Below the pieces are notes generated by a model that had not been told where the DNA came from, ran no database searches, and saw nothing but the letters and a program-made list of their open reading frames with translations. 64,000 nt of DNA, taken from positions 1,426,001 through 1,490,000 of the forward strand of contig JABYQN010000010.1 of the NCBI GenBank assembly GCA_022606135.1, read 5' to 3'. A program made the position numbers and the translations under genes. The stretch comes from Fomes fomentarius. Lineage: Eukaryota > Basidiomycota > Agaricomycetes > Polyporales > Polyporaceae. Within the stretch, counting starts at the first letter, position 1, and every line of letters starts with the position of its first letter. Positions 1 to 11,298 of this stretch are shown here, piece after piece.

Positions 1-335
1 CCCAAATGGAGCAAAGCTCACAGACATTCTCAACATTCGTGAACCAACTGACCAGACTGCCGTCCAGCGCGTTCGGCACCGTCTCAATCCTCGCACATGC
101 CCACGTTCTTTCCTGATCAGTAGAGTACGTACTAAGATTAGTTCCCCGGATATGTATGCTACTAGATACTGACAGCCTCTCCGTCGGTGCTCTATGCCGT
201 TGCCCTCTTTTTCTCCTGCTCTCGTTTCCTCTGCCGGTCATTCTTCTTCTCCTCGTCGGATGCAGTAGATGAGTCTGGAAAGCACATAGGACGTTCAACA
301 GAAGGATGAAATTGAACGCCACCAGGAAGGAAAGA
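1..335. other. Left-edge flank, no gene seen
   Basis: This stretch lies downstream of the stop codon of the leftmost gene, which is on the minus strand. I see no convincing coding exon, RNA gene or repeat. It is AT/CT mixed and probably holds the 3' UTR of the DnaJ gene and intergenic sequence. Confidence 0.5.
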
Positions 336-2155
336 TCAAGATCCGATGAGTCTTCTAAGTCCATCCAATGCACGAGACACCCAGCCACTGGAGGCTGTAG
401 AGGTAGAAGAAACCGTACCGTTTGAATGGCTATCTGGCTGTTCCGAGCCTCGGCTCGCTGCGGACGTCGCTCCATCGGTAGACGCACTCTGCGACTGCTC
501 TTGACGCGGCTCCTGACGTGAAGAACTCGAACTCCTACCCTCCACGTCATCGGCATATTGTTGCAGTATTTCCCGTTGTCGCGAAGTCAGCGCCCTACGG
601 GTTCGCGAGAATTTCTTCAGCGCAAGCGTAGGCAAGGGTGGAGGCTTAACGAACCTTGGAAGCTGCACATTGAACGTCACAAACATGTCGCCTTTGCCAC
701 TTCGGAATGCCGGGGCTATACCGTGCCCCTTCAGCAGCATTTGTTCGCCGGGCTGGGTCCCCGAGGGAACCCGCACACCCACTTCACCGTCAAGCGTCGG
801 TACCCTGACTTTACCGCCCAAGAGCGCGGTGTGCACCGGAATCCGAGCTTCGTGGTAGAGGTTTGCACCCTGGCGCTTGAACGTCTTCGACGATGCGACG
901 TTAATACGGACAAGCAGATCTCCAGGTCGACCTTTTCCGCTCAACGGCGCGTCGCCCTGCCCAGGCACCTTGATGGTCATGCCATCCTCCACACCTGTCG
1001 GATCACCGGCCACGGTTTAGGCATGAAATATTATTACCGCTGAATACGCTGCTCACCTGCAGGAATATCGACCTCAACAGTTTTCCTGACCTTGACTTGA
1101 CCCACACCAGAGCATGTACCGCATTGACTGGAAGGCGGGACAACGGTCCCGGTTCCCTGACAGCTCGTGCATGTGGTCTGCATGTGGAAGCCGCTCTGTA
1201 TCACGTAAGACAGCGTGCCCGAACCACCACAGGCCGTACATGTATGGCGCTTCGCACCCGCCTTCAGGCCAGACCCAGAACAGGTGTTGCACTGAACAAC
1301 GGGGTTAACGTTGACCGTCCGTGTGGTGCCCTTACACGCGTCCATGAAAGTGATCCCGATGGTAGATTCAATATCTCCGCCTTGTGCAAACATTTGCCGC
1401 TCCGACTGAGGTCCCCCTGCAAACTGTCCGAACAACTGCTCGAAGAGGTCCGCACCTCCACGACCTCCTCGCGCCCTTGCTCCGCCAAATGCGCCAGAAA
1501 GATCCTGGAAGTTTCCGAAACCAAATGGACTACCGCCGAAAGCCGAGCGTGCATTCTCATAGGCGTTGGCATCGAATCCGGGCTGCTGGGAGGCTGGACC
1601 ATACTTGTCGTATTGAGCTCTCTTTTTGTCGTCTTTAAGAACCTAGACACGCGATGCATGGAGGAAAACCTAAGAACAAGAGCCATGGCCATGACAACAA
1701 GAGACGCACATCGTAAGCTTCCTGTATCTCCACGAACTTGTCCTGCGCGTTCTTGTCTGGGTTGGTATCAGGGTGATACTTCCGAGCAAGCTGCCAATCA
1801 TTGAGAGAGCGTGTCGGTGAACCTAGACCCATAGTCACGTACTGCGAAATATGTTTTCTTTATCTCGGCTGGGCTAGCATCTTTCTTGACACCTAGCACT
1901 TGGTAGGGATCTTTCGGCGCCGCGCGCACGGAAGACGCATGGAACTCTCTCTGCGATGGTGAGTCGGCGCAAGAAGGCTTATAGATGCAAACGTACCGAT
2001 GATTCCGCTCTACCAAGCAAGCAGGTCTTTCCCTTCCCAGGATGTGAACGGCGAAGGTTGCGAACGGTGAGGAGAGACGCTATTGACTGCGGTCGAGATG
2101 AAGCATACACTGAGTTGAAGGAAAGAAGCCGCTGAGAGGGAAGTCTAGGGGGCAT
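336..2155 (-). CDS. MDJ1: Mitochondrial DnaJ (Hsp40) chaperone, Mdj1 type
   Basis: Type I J-protein that would stimulate mitochondrial Hsp70 in folding of imported proteins. Read as at least four exons. The N-terminus (start ATG 2155-2153) is basic, Ser/Arg-rich and lacks acidic residues, as expected of a matrix-targeting presequence. The J domain follows (DPYQVLGVKKDASPAEIKK, then after an intron the ARKYHPDTN stretch with the HPD motif). A Gly/Phe-rich linker leads to four zinc-binding repeats: CNTCSGSG, CTACGGSG, CTSCQGTG and CGTCSGVG. The C-terminal substrate-binding domain (from about 1013 down) contains PGQGDAPLSGKGRPGDL and ends in a Ser/Gln/Thr-rich tail. The reading frame continues across an intron near 999-1060 (IPAG joined to VEDGM). 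The family assignment is secure; mitochondrial location is inferred from the presequence. The first intron is supported by a GTACGT donor and CGCAG acceptor in phase 0. Confidence 0.9.
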
Positions 2156-3612
2156 TAGGGAGTTTATGGCGTACAGTAGCAAGTAGCGGACAGACAGTCA
2201 AGGTCACAGTACACTCGGCGCGCTCGCGACGTCGGAAGCCCGGGAATTTTGTGCCATCACGTGATGCCACGTGGGCGTCCCATTCGAGACACTTCGGTGA
2301 ACGTCCCAATTTGGCAGGTCATCTTGTTCCAACTTCAAAGTACTCAGGTTTACTAACGAAGCGTCTCAAGGGACCCCTGAGTGACATGTCGGCTCTGCAA
2401 GTAAAGTTTTCGCCGCAGGACTTCGAGCGACATCTACCAGCCTGCCTCCAAACTTTGCCAGGTGTTCAGGTTCAAAGCCGGACCTCCGATGAGTGGGAAA
2501 ATCGGCTGCTGGGTGTGTCTGATGGACACAGAACACACAAAACACGATGCCCTCCCGCGAGCATCGTGTTTCTCCTTGTCAACTTCTCTGAGTTACTGCA
2601 ATGCCTCCGGCCGAAACCAAGGAATACCGTTATCCACACCATAATACACGAGCCAGACGCACTCATGATGAGTAACTATGTGTCATCGTCCCTTAAAGGG
2701 GTCACCAAGTCCCAGAGAGTCAGACCTGAGACCGTGGTACATAGCGAAGGCAACGACCGATGTATGTCTAACATGTCCTACCGACCTCGCGAAGCTCTGA
2801 TGGTATGTTGGTCTTATATGCGTAACCCACCGCTTCGACGCTTGCTGGTCAGATAGCGGCGGCTTGGACGTGCCTATCTGTGAAGATGACGAGGTCGGTA
2901 CCTACATCCTTCGCACGTGTGATCGCCTCAGCAGCGACGCGGTAGAAGGCCAAGGCGTTATGCTTCCCATGCAGCCACGAGAAGGTAGTCCGGCAGTTCA
3001 CGGATACGAGATCCTCACAGCATAGGAAGTCACCGGGAAGATCTCTGGCCGATTGGGATCTCGAGGAAGGGCTACACCCGCACACGAGTCACTTCGGGGA
3101 GAAGAACTGGTCGGAGTATGTTGTCGCGGCTGGATCCAGTTGGGCCTGTGATACGAGTGGTGTACGTAACATGCTTCCGATCGAGTCGCCTTGTGAATTC
3201 AATCAGTCCACCTACACAGCACCAATGACTCAGGGAGAAAGACTCACAGGCCGGTCCGAAAGCGAGGTGCCATAGGAGTATCGCATGCAGAAACTTGCCG
3301 TGGTCTGACAGACGAGTCGTTTGGGTATCCGAGACTGGACCCCCAATACTCTGACAATGACAAGAGAACACTCCCCCCGACATCCTGCGCCGCTCTGTTG
3401 ACGCGCAGAACGACGTCAAATGAAGGTTGAGCGCACTGTTGACAAAGTGATACAACTTGCCTCTTCTCACCTCCTTAGGTGTTGATCGCACGAGCTGTGA
3501 TAACTTCTTCCGGCCTTCAGTATCTCAGTAAGAGATGAGGTACAGCGGGAAATGAACAACACACCGTTCATTCTCATTTCAGCAATCAAGTGAGACGGTT
3601 TGATCTCTTCGT
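2156..3612. other. 1.45-kb intergenic stretch with doubtful ORFs
   Basis: The left end is the upstream region of the Mdj1 gene. A 201-codon plus-strand frame (2251-2856) resembles no family I know and has no clear splice or start context. On the minus strand, two adjacent open frames (about 3491-3072 and 3085-2849) with GT/AG candidates between them could be exons of a small gene ending in TDLVIFTDRHVQAAAI. I cannot assign a function, and either could be chance. Confidence 0.4.
2849..3491 (-). CDS. Possible small gene of unknown function (doubtful)
   Basis: Two consecutive minus-strand open frames overlap near 3072-3085 and might be joined by a short intron (GT donor after the codons for TRVR, AG acceptor about 35 bases later). 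The second frame reads AFYRVAAEAITRAKDVGTD and ends VIFTDRHVQAAAI. The first in-frame start is not ATG, so the true 5' end is unknown. No domain is recognised. The alternating hydrophobic pattern is protein-like, but the evidence is only open reading frame and codon texture. Confidence 0.2.
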
Positions 3613-4206
3613 TCAAGAGCCTTCTATCCCCTCATCCCCGGCCTCCACATTGTCCGCACCCTGTCGCGCCCGCCACCACGATTTACCGTACGAGACAAGT
3701 AGTTCGTCGCCTTTCTTGATCGGCTCACTGCCACTCCACACGCTCATGCGAAGCTCCCCCCCTTCGGTCCTGCGCTCTTGGAACAAAACATTTGGTTTTT
3801 GGTTGATCCCGCGGAAGTCGTTCACGAATCTAGCTTCGTTTCCTGCATGCTGCGCATCCACCCCAACGCTGATGTGATCGGTTGTACGGTATAAGGAGAG
3901 GTCATAATCGGACGCGAGACGGTCATCACAGTGCACTTCGCCGATGTAATCGAGGATCAGCGTGCGAGGCGGGATCTTCTTTGTCGCGAATAGGCCGTAT
4001 TGTCCATGGGCTGGATGAGAAGGGTCGGAGATTGGTTGGATGGCAACTGGAGGCTTCTGTGTATGTAAATGCGCCGTCTGCGCTGTGGCGCTTGCACAGA
4101 CGAGGTCGCGGATATGTTTTGGAACAGAAAAGTGATATCTGGGCTGCGTAAGATACTGGACATGGGTGGGCCAGCGCGGTGGTGGTTGAGAGTGCTTGGG
4201 AGGCAT
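3613..4206 (-). CDS. Small SET-domain protein
   Basis: Intronless frame of 197 codons from ATG 4206-4204. Residues from about 65 carry a compact SET domain. The first motif is HGQYGLFATKKIPPRTLI followed by LDYIGEVH. The second is GNEARFVNDFRGINQKPNV. The last is PIKKGDELLVSYGKSWW, with the tyrosine expected near the catalytic site. SET domains transfer methyl groups from S-adenosylmethionine to lysine, usually in histones. The usual NHS core of the second motif is replaced by NDF, so substrate and activity are uncertain. There is no pre-SET or post-SET cysteine cluster and no chromatin-reader domain. The gene is divergent from casein kinase 2 alpha, with about 200 bases between the two start codons. 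Family is clear; the exact subfamily is not recognised. Confidence 0.8.
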   Translation of the reverse strand: MPPKHSQPPPRWPTHVQYLTQPRYHFSVPKHIRDLVCASATAQTAHLHTQKPPVAIQPISDPSHPAHGQYGLFATKKIPPRTLILDYIGEVHCDDRLASDYDLSLYRTTDHISVGVDAQHAGNEARFVNDFRGINQKPNVLFQERRTEGGELRMSVWSGSEPIKKGDELLVSYGKSWWRARQGADNVEAGDEGIEGS

Positions 4207-4409
4207 TGTTGTAGTTCACTGTAGTAGGCGAGCGTTGCGGCTGTGCCTGGCTTAGCGGACTGGAGCGCAAGGGGAAGCGCCGTGGAAGCAAATGCCAGGA
4301 CATGCGCAGGACGCAAGGACTGATTGCGTTCGTCCATTCCTACCGCACAACTCTGCTACTCTTTCATCTCCTCTGCCTCTGCGTGCCTCTCTCCCCGACC
4401 CCTCCGCAC
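4207..4409. promoter_or_regulatory. Divergent promoter between SET protein and CK2 alpha
   Basis: Only 203 bases separate the two start codons, so the two genes must share or overlap promoter elements. The half next to CK2 alpha is strongly pyrimidine-rich (about 4350-4408), as is common just upstream of fungal start sites. No specific operator was identified. Confidence 0.55.
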
Positions 4410-5811
4410 ATGGGCAGAGCCACTACCAAGTCCGTCGCGCGTGTCTACGCGGACGTTAACGCCAAGCTTGGACCCTCCTGGTATGAATATGGTCCGCGCT
4501 TTTCCCTTTGATTCTGCATATACCGGATCCTGAGGAAAGTTGTAAGATAATCTCCAGGTGCAGTGGGGCTCACAGGATCATTATGAGATAGTGAGGAAGG
4601 TCGGGCGAGGGAAATATTCAGAGGTGCGCGACCATATTTGTTCTGGAGGATCGGCGGAGCTATAAGTGGCCTCAATATCAGGTCTTTGAGGGTATCAACA
4701 TCGTCAACGAGGAGAAGTGTATTATCAAGGTGCTGAAACCCGTCAAGAAAAAGAAGATCAAGCGAGAGATCAAGATTCTTCAGAACCTCGCGGGGGGACC
4801 AAATGTCGTCGCGCTCCTTGATGTTGTCCGCGACCCGTCCTCGAAAATCCCTTCCTTGATAACAGAATACGTGCATAATGTCGATTTCAAGGTTCTATAT
4901 CCCCGTTTCAGCGACTTGGACGTGCGATTCTACATGTTTGAGCTGCTGAAGGTCCGTCCGGTGTCCTATATCCTGGGATATAACTCATGGTGGCTCAGGC
5001 CTTGGACTATTGCCATTCCAAGGGCATAATGCACCGAGATGTCAAGCCTCATAATGTTATGATCGACCACGAGAGACGGAAGGTGAGGATCGCCTGTAAA
5101 TGACTCCGTTCTGTATCTAAATGAACGCCTAGCTTCGCCTGATCGATTGGGGCTTGGCCGAGTTTTACCACCCGAGGACGGCATACAACGTCCGAGTAGC
5201 CTCGCGCTACTTCAAGGGGCCTGAGCTCCTTGTGGACTTCCAGGAGTATGATTACAGCTTGGACATGTGGAGCTTCGGCTGCATGTTTGCGTCTATGGTG
5301 AGTGCCTCGTGGGGCTCCTCATGGGCAGTCCTCATGTCTCTCACAGATCTTCAGAAAGGAGCCATTCTTCCACGGGCATGACAACTATGACCAGCTGGTT
5401 AAGATCACTAAAGTACTGGGTACCGAGGGATTGTATCAATACATAGACAAATACGACATCGCCCTAGACCCGCAGTACGACGAGCTCCTCGGAAAGTAAG
5501 TGACATGGATTCTGCCATATGGACACATTGCTGAGTGAGCCTTAGCTACCCCAAGAAAGCCTGGGCTCGGTTTACGACGTCGGAAAACCAGAGATACATC
5601 TCGAACGAGGCGATTGACCTGCTAGACCGGCTCTTGCGCTACGATCACCAGGAGCGTCTCACTGCGCGAGAAGCACAGCAACATCCTTACTTTGGTGCGC
5701 GTTGCCGGATACTATTTTCGTAATACCCGCATGGCTCACATTCCTCTAGATCCAGTCCGGAACACCACACCGCAGGAACTAGACGCCTTGAACGGAGGGC
5801 CGGCCTCGTAG
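4410..5811 (+). CDS. CKA1: Casein kinase 2 catalytic subunit alpha
   Basis: Constitutive Ser/Thr kinase acting on acidic sites in nucleus and cytoplasm. Start [17 protein letters not shown]; about seven exons. Landmarks in order: glycine loop VGRGKYSE, the basic cluster [15 protein letters not shown] with the VAIK-type lysine just before it, catalytic loop [12 protein letters not shown], the CK2-specific metal motif DWG ([12 protein letters not shown]) in place of DFG, activation/P+1 segment [13 protein letters not shown], then [17 protein letters not shown] and [11 protein letters not shown]. The C-terminal lobe ends in HPYF, an intron, and a short tail to the stop TAG at 5809-5811. It lacks the long C-terminal extension of the human alpha subunit. 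Exon joins such as [11 protein letters not shown] restore the family sequence exactly, so the model is reliable. Confidence 0.95.
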
Positions 5812-6317
5812 GGGAGTGTTGGTTAGACTTGGACGTGTTCCTCATGATCGAGTGCAACGGTCGTTGTATCCATGCGTGTGGGTGACGGTGCAGGCACTTT
5901 GCCACTTTGTACTGAAGTTCGGAGGTGTGTGACTGTTCTAACGCTATTCTTATCTCGATATTTCCGTGGGAGCACGTGGTAGGGACAAGCACATCTAGTT
6001 GAGCAAGCCAAACTTGATATCATGCAGCTATCCTTGCAGGATCAAATGGGCCATATGTCTTAGGCATATCTATCGCTACTTTGTCTGCCACCTGCCGGCT
6101 TCCTCAGCGCCAGAGCCGCTTCGTCCACGCTGGCCCGCCTGCGCGCCGCATGCTTCCAAGTGTGTTCTCTAGTCTTGTGACAAACTCAATCCGTTGCCGG
6201 TCGATGCGCGTTGCGGTATGTCGCTGGGATGCTCGACACAATATAAGCACTGTCGAGTAGCGGTCTCCGCTATCGGCAGGTCTCCTACTAACCCATCTCG
6301 TCATCGTTGTGCGCGCT
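5812..6317. other. Intergenic, 3' flank of CK2 alpha and chitinase promoter
   Basis: About 500 bases between two plus-strand genes. Open frames here on either strand show no family resemblance. The last 100 bases before the chitinase start are the likely promoter and leader. Confidence 0.4.
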
Positions 6318-8736
6318 ATGGCTTGGACTTTCGAATCTCGTACTCTCCGAGCTTTCGCCGCGCTCGCCATTGGTCTCGCCAGCGTTGGTGTCGCGGCCTT
6401 CGACAACAGCCGCTACGACAACGTACGTTCTATGAATCTTTTTGGAATCATCGGATATAACAGACTCATCCTGCTTGGGGTTGTCCTGATAGGCTGTAGT
6501 GTAAGATCTTTTCTCGATTTGCTCGCATCGTCGTTCATCTTGCTTCTGACGCAGGTACTGGGGCCAGAACTCGTACGGTGCCGTCCACGGTGACGACGTC
6601 GCGAACTATCAGAAAACGTTGTCCTTCTACTGCCAGGTATATGCATCATAAATAATCCTATTTGCGTTGTCTTGTGCTCATCCAGACATAGGACGATGTC
6701 ATCGATGTCATCCCGATTGCGTTCATCAACAAGTTCGCCGGCACGGGGGGTCAACCTGTTCTGGAGCTTGCCAACGTGGGTACCTCAGATTTATCTGTGA
6801 GATCATTCGATTGGCTGACTCGAGGTGCAGATTTGTAACGCAAAGGACAATGCGACCTTCCCTGGCACAGGCCTCGTCAATTGTGCACCACTTGCGACGG
6901 ACATCAAGACTTGTCAAAGCAAGGGCAAGATCCTGACCCTCAGTCTTGGTGGTGGTGGCGCCAGCGTCGGCTTCCAATCGGACTCTGATGCACAGGCTCT
7001 CGCGGACACCATTTGGAGTGACTTCTTGGGTGGCTCGAGCTCGACCCGGCCCTTTGGCGATGCAGTTCTGGACGGGTGTGTCCTAAGTAGTGCGCCTCGT
7101 CGCAATTCATCTCTAACTGGTCAATTGTTGCACAGAGTCGATCTCGATATCGAGCAGGGTGGCTCCAACGGATATGCAGCCTTCGTGACACGTCTCCAAT
7201 CCCATTTCAGTGGGGCGAGCAAGAAGTACGTCTCGTTCTAACAGGAGGCCGGGAAGTCAGACGGTCGCTGACAGCTAAATAGGTACTACATAACTGCGGC
7301 ACCTCAATGCGTCTACCCTGATGCCTCACTGGGACCTGTCTTGGACGCCGTCGCGTTCGACGCAGTTTACGTTCAGTTCTGTACGTTATCCTCCTGCACT
7401 GCTGTGACCATGCACGCTTACTTCTGACCTTCGATTTCCTAGACAACAACCCGTGTGGACTACAAGCTTATAGCAACGCAAATGTGAGTTCTCGTATAAG
7501 TAACGTCAGTCAGACCTATAATTCTCACCCTTGCTTAGGGCTTCAACTTCGGTATTTGGTACGCTTGACGGCGTCCTCGCCGAAATCCCGGAACTGACTG
7601 CTTCGTCTGTCAGGGATGTTTGGGCGAGGGGTAGCAAGAACCCGGATGTCAAGGTCTATATCGGAGCTCCAGCGTCGAGTACGGCTGCCGGGGGTGGATA
7701 CCAGGATCCCTCGACTCTGGCTACTATCCTCACTAACACGCGGAAGCGGTTCCCATCATTTGGAGGTGAGCGCGTCGTACGTCTTCGAACTGCACAAGCG
7801 GCTCACATGGTGTCTAGGAATCATGCTGTGGGATGCCTCGCAAGCCTTCTGTGAGTGCGAACTACTGTAGTATACTCAAAACGCTCGCTTATCAGGGTAC
7901 AGTCAACAATCGCTACGATCGCGCGGCCAAGAACGCCCTTGTCGCAGCCGGCGGAACTGGCTTCGATTTTCCGGCATGCTCTGCCCCGGCCTTTGTGTCT
8001 GGTACCGCTTACACCGCGAACAACCAAGTTTCGTACAACGGGTAGGTTACGTCGATAATGCAGTCGCTAAAGAAGTACCAGCATGCTAACGATCGCGTGA
8101 ACCCACTGGTTCTGTTCGCATATACAGTTACATCTGGCAGGTTAGCACTATCAACACGTCTTCATGGAAAAAGTCATGCTCACCCCGGTACGTTCTCTCG
8201 TAGGCGAAATGGTGGTCGTCGAACACACCCAGCGCAGATCCCAACGGTGATTGGAACCCGAGTACGTCGCGGACCTCCCCTCCATCGCTTGCATCATTAA
8301 AGAGTTATTGCAGTCAGCGCCTGCCAGGGATCCGCTCCGTCCGGACCCACGACGACCAATGCTCCGGGCAGCACCCCTACAGGCGGTAGCTGCAGTGGCG
8401 TAGCTGCGTGGGTGGCAAGCACCGCGTACAATGGTGGTGCGCAAGTCACTTTCAAGTACGTCCCAAGCCTCCCTCCACGCCAAGTCCAGAAGCAGATGCT
8501 GACGATGCGTCCTTTCTGCAATTAGCGGTCACCTGTGGACCGCGAAGTGGTGGACCCAGAACGAGACACCCAGCAGTACGTCTTCGTATCCTGACACGCC
8601 TTCGGTGGTTCTAGACTGATGTTCCATTACAGGCAGCAGTGATGTCTGGACGGACAACGGTTCCTGCTCTGCGAGCAAGAGGGAGCTCGTGGATCGCACG
8701 GACAGTCTCAGGTCCTCTCGTTTCTTCAGCTTCTGA
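6318..8736 (+). CDS. Secreted class III (GH18) chitinase with two chitin-binding modules
   Basis: Endochitinase likely hydrolysing chitin in the cell wall or in prey/competitor hyphae. ATG at 6318 gives a signal peptide (LRAFAALAIGLASVGVAA). About a dozen small exons follow. The GH18 barrel shows YWGQNSYGA, the strand LTLSLGGGGASVGF, and the catalytic DxDxE as VDLDIEQGG, whose last acidic residue is the proton donor; later strands are YYITAAPQC and GIMLWDASQAF. After the barrel come two CBM5/12-like modules of about 45-50 residues: the first has AYTANNQVSYNG then IWQAKWW, the second AYNGGAQVTF then LWTAKWWTQ. Splicing NG|YIWQ|AKWW restores the first AKWW motif, which supports the exon borders. 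The protein ends FFSF at the TGA 8734-8736. No membrane or GPI signal, so a secreted enzyme is expected. Confidence 0.9.
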
Positions 8737-10084
8737 GCGGAGATGCTATTGGACGAGCCGTATGGGGTGGCAGCGCTCCTTCAACGGCCGCTTCCCAGGC
8801 GTCCCTCTCGTCTGTCAATTAGACTCAAGAAGGGCTGTGCCTCGCGCACGGAGGGCCCCCAACTCATGTGTTTTTATTCATGTATTTTGACGAACCGGAT
8901 GACCGCTACTACGAGGGAGATATATCGATACGGGCTTGCGGCTCGCTGCTGTATTACACTTTCATGAAGCATACAATTACATGGGCGATGATTACGAAAC
9001 GGTGTGGCGCGCATGCTTGGCCGAAAGGGTCGGAAAACATCCAGGGCGCGGAAAGGTGTTTGCGTGTGGACCATCGATAGGGGATAGGGCAACTGCCAAT
9101 ACCAACGAACCTGACACCGTGACCCTGCAGGCTTGGGGTCTCCGCATATGGATATATCACAGTCCAGGCGGCGCTAGGAAACGCATCCTCGAGGACTCTA
9201 TTCAATAAACAAGGTGCCGAGCATGTCAGCCAAGATGGCCATCTAGAGTTCTGGAACAGGCGGGGGCATTCAATTTGAGAGGTTATTCGGAGTAGATCGC
9301 TGGTAGGGTTCTATATGAACGGTATGAGGCGTACCGGACAGGGTCGAGAAACGACGTTCTGGTTCCCATGTGTGGTTGCATTGGTCCTGGTAGATGTCTG
9401 GGAAGATTGGTTCGTGCAGTAACGCAATCACGCTTCTCGTCACGGCACACTTGATAGTGATAGTAACACCTGCTGAGCATGCTCACTGCGAGAACCGCGC
9501 CATTTCCGCCGATCTCCCCCCCCAGCTGGGGTCCGGCAAATGACGCTGAGTGCATATCTGACGGCATACAACGATTGTTCGCCGGTGACTTCGCACAGAA
9601 AGAACCCTATGTGCTCGGAAATGGTATTGTGTGTGAGCGCAATGCAACATCGACCCCCCCAGCCCCACACATGAATGAGACTCGTACCGGTGTTTTCATT
9701 GAACAGGGCCTATTCCGATACTTCCATTTCATATCCTAACTTGAGGGAGTTCGATGCATGGTCGTATTCAATCCAGAAAGTATGTCCGGCTTCCCTGTCC
9801 GAGTCAACGACTGAATGCATCAACGTTGTCGAGTTTCATCCTACGTTTGAATGTCTTGCGTGACACTTGGCTCAATGCGCCACTCTGAACCACGTACACG
9901 AGGACGCGGGGGAGTTGAAAGGGCGCAGCGCTGGAGTGGTCTCCATACTATCGGACGAGTATCGAACACTCATCATGATACACAATTGTGTGTCCGGGTG
10001 GCGTCTTCGTCAGCTGTCCACAAAGTTGAAAATTAGATCTGAGAGGAGTGCTGTAATCGGAAACCGGTACCCTACCTGTCTTAG

Positions 10085-10360
10085 GGATTCATCCATGTCC
10101 GCTGTCAACCCTGAAGAGCCTCATGGATTGATGAGAGGGATCAGGCTGGTGCGGCAGCCGAGTCTGTGGTGCATCCCTTGTATCTCGATTGTATATCCTG
10201 TGACGCTGTTGTACACGGGAACCTACCCATTCATGTCCGCTATGATCGACCCTGCAAGACCTCATTAGCCTCATGGGCCGATGGGAGCAGACTGCTAAGT
10301 AAAAGTTGCAGCCGGCCTGTGTGGTGCAACTTGAGCGCCATGACTCATGTATATCCGACA
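10085..10360. repeat. Degenerate tandem duplication, period about 145-155 bases
   Basis: Two successive segments share the order of matching blocks. In the first: attcatccatgtccgct, then accctg, then agcctcatggattgatgag, then gcagccgagtctgtggtgca, then tgtatatcc. In the second: attcatgtccgct, accctg, agcctcatgggccgatggg, gcagccggcctgtgtggtgca, tgtatatcc. Spacing differs by a few bases between blocks, so the copies have diverged by substitutions and indels. No coding sense is evident. Confidence 0.55.
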
Positions 10361-11298
10361 GCCCATCGGACACTTAGCAAAGCACGGACGCTGCAACATA
10401 TCACAGCATGCATACCACACAATCAATACCTTCTCCAAATCGCCCGATAATGAGCGGCGTATTGAATCCCCTGGACGAGATCGTTGATGCTGCATTCCAG
10501 ATGTCTCTCCCAAAGACGCCGTATACCTGCCGGTGATGTCACAGTCCAGGTCGAACCCAGACATGCTAGCGGGGGCTGGAAATCCGAACCGTGGCCAGAC
10601 CTGACATCGGTATCCGGGACGTCGTTCGCCTCGTGCAATGAAATACCGTTCTGCCGTTGGCGAGCGGTACCAACCTACGGGGCATGCGCTTCAAAGCTTC
10701 AAGGCAAGTCCTTGTTACAGCGCCAGCGACATTGGCAAGCAGGAAGGGAACCCACAGCGTATTGAACGGTATCGAAGTCAATCTATGTCAAATCATTTTA
10801 TTAGCCTTACCGTTCACCACTCCGCAAGAGACCACCGTGACTGGCAAACGGAAGTTTTGAGCGCCCGAAGGTCTAAGGTCCAACCTTAGGTTCGACATAA
10901 ACCCCTCCCCTGACGCGTGGACGGGTCTTGGTATGAGACTAGGTCTAACATAGTAACAAGTTTGCCGACATCCATCCTAGAGAAGGCACATCAGCCTGTA
11001 GGCGCTCAATTCTCCGTTTTCCTTCTCCCTCCAAATTGTATCTATCTGTTCTGAGCATACATTGGTAGCTTTGACTGAGATGATATGGTGACGCTTGCAG
11101 TATTCCGTCCGAAATCCCCATTATGCCGGAGATCAAGCCGGAGCTAAACACCAGAACTGCTCTTCAATGCTGACATTGAGGCACCTACCTGTTCGACTCC
11201 GTAATTGACGAACAAGAGAACAGAGCACAGGCAGAACGAGGGAATGAGCGGAGGGTAACGAAGAAACAAGATCCAGTAGATATGACTTGCGGTATCTT

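Noticed and set aside
558..1043. Plus-strand frame of about 160 codons
   Set aside because: It is antisense to the well-supported C-terminal exon of the Mdj1 gene.
2251..2856. Long (201-codon) plus-strand open frame between Mdj1 and the SET gene
   Set aside because: No family similarity, no start or splice context, and composition like non-coding neighbours; length alone is weak evidence at this base composition.
2849..3085. Possible RNase H domain of a retroelement (LVIFTD motif)
   Set aside because: Only one motif-like stretch; the other catalytic acidic residues and any reverse transcriptase sequence nearby are absent. Kept only as a doubtful ORF.
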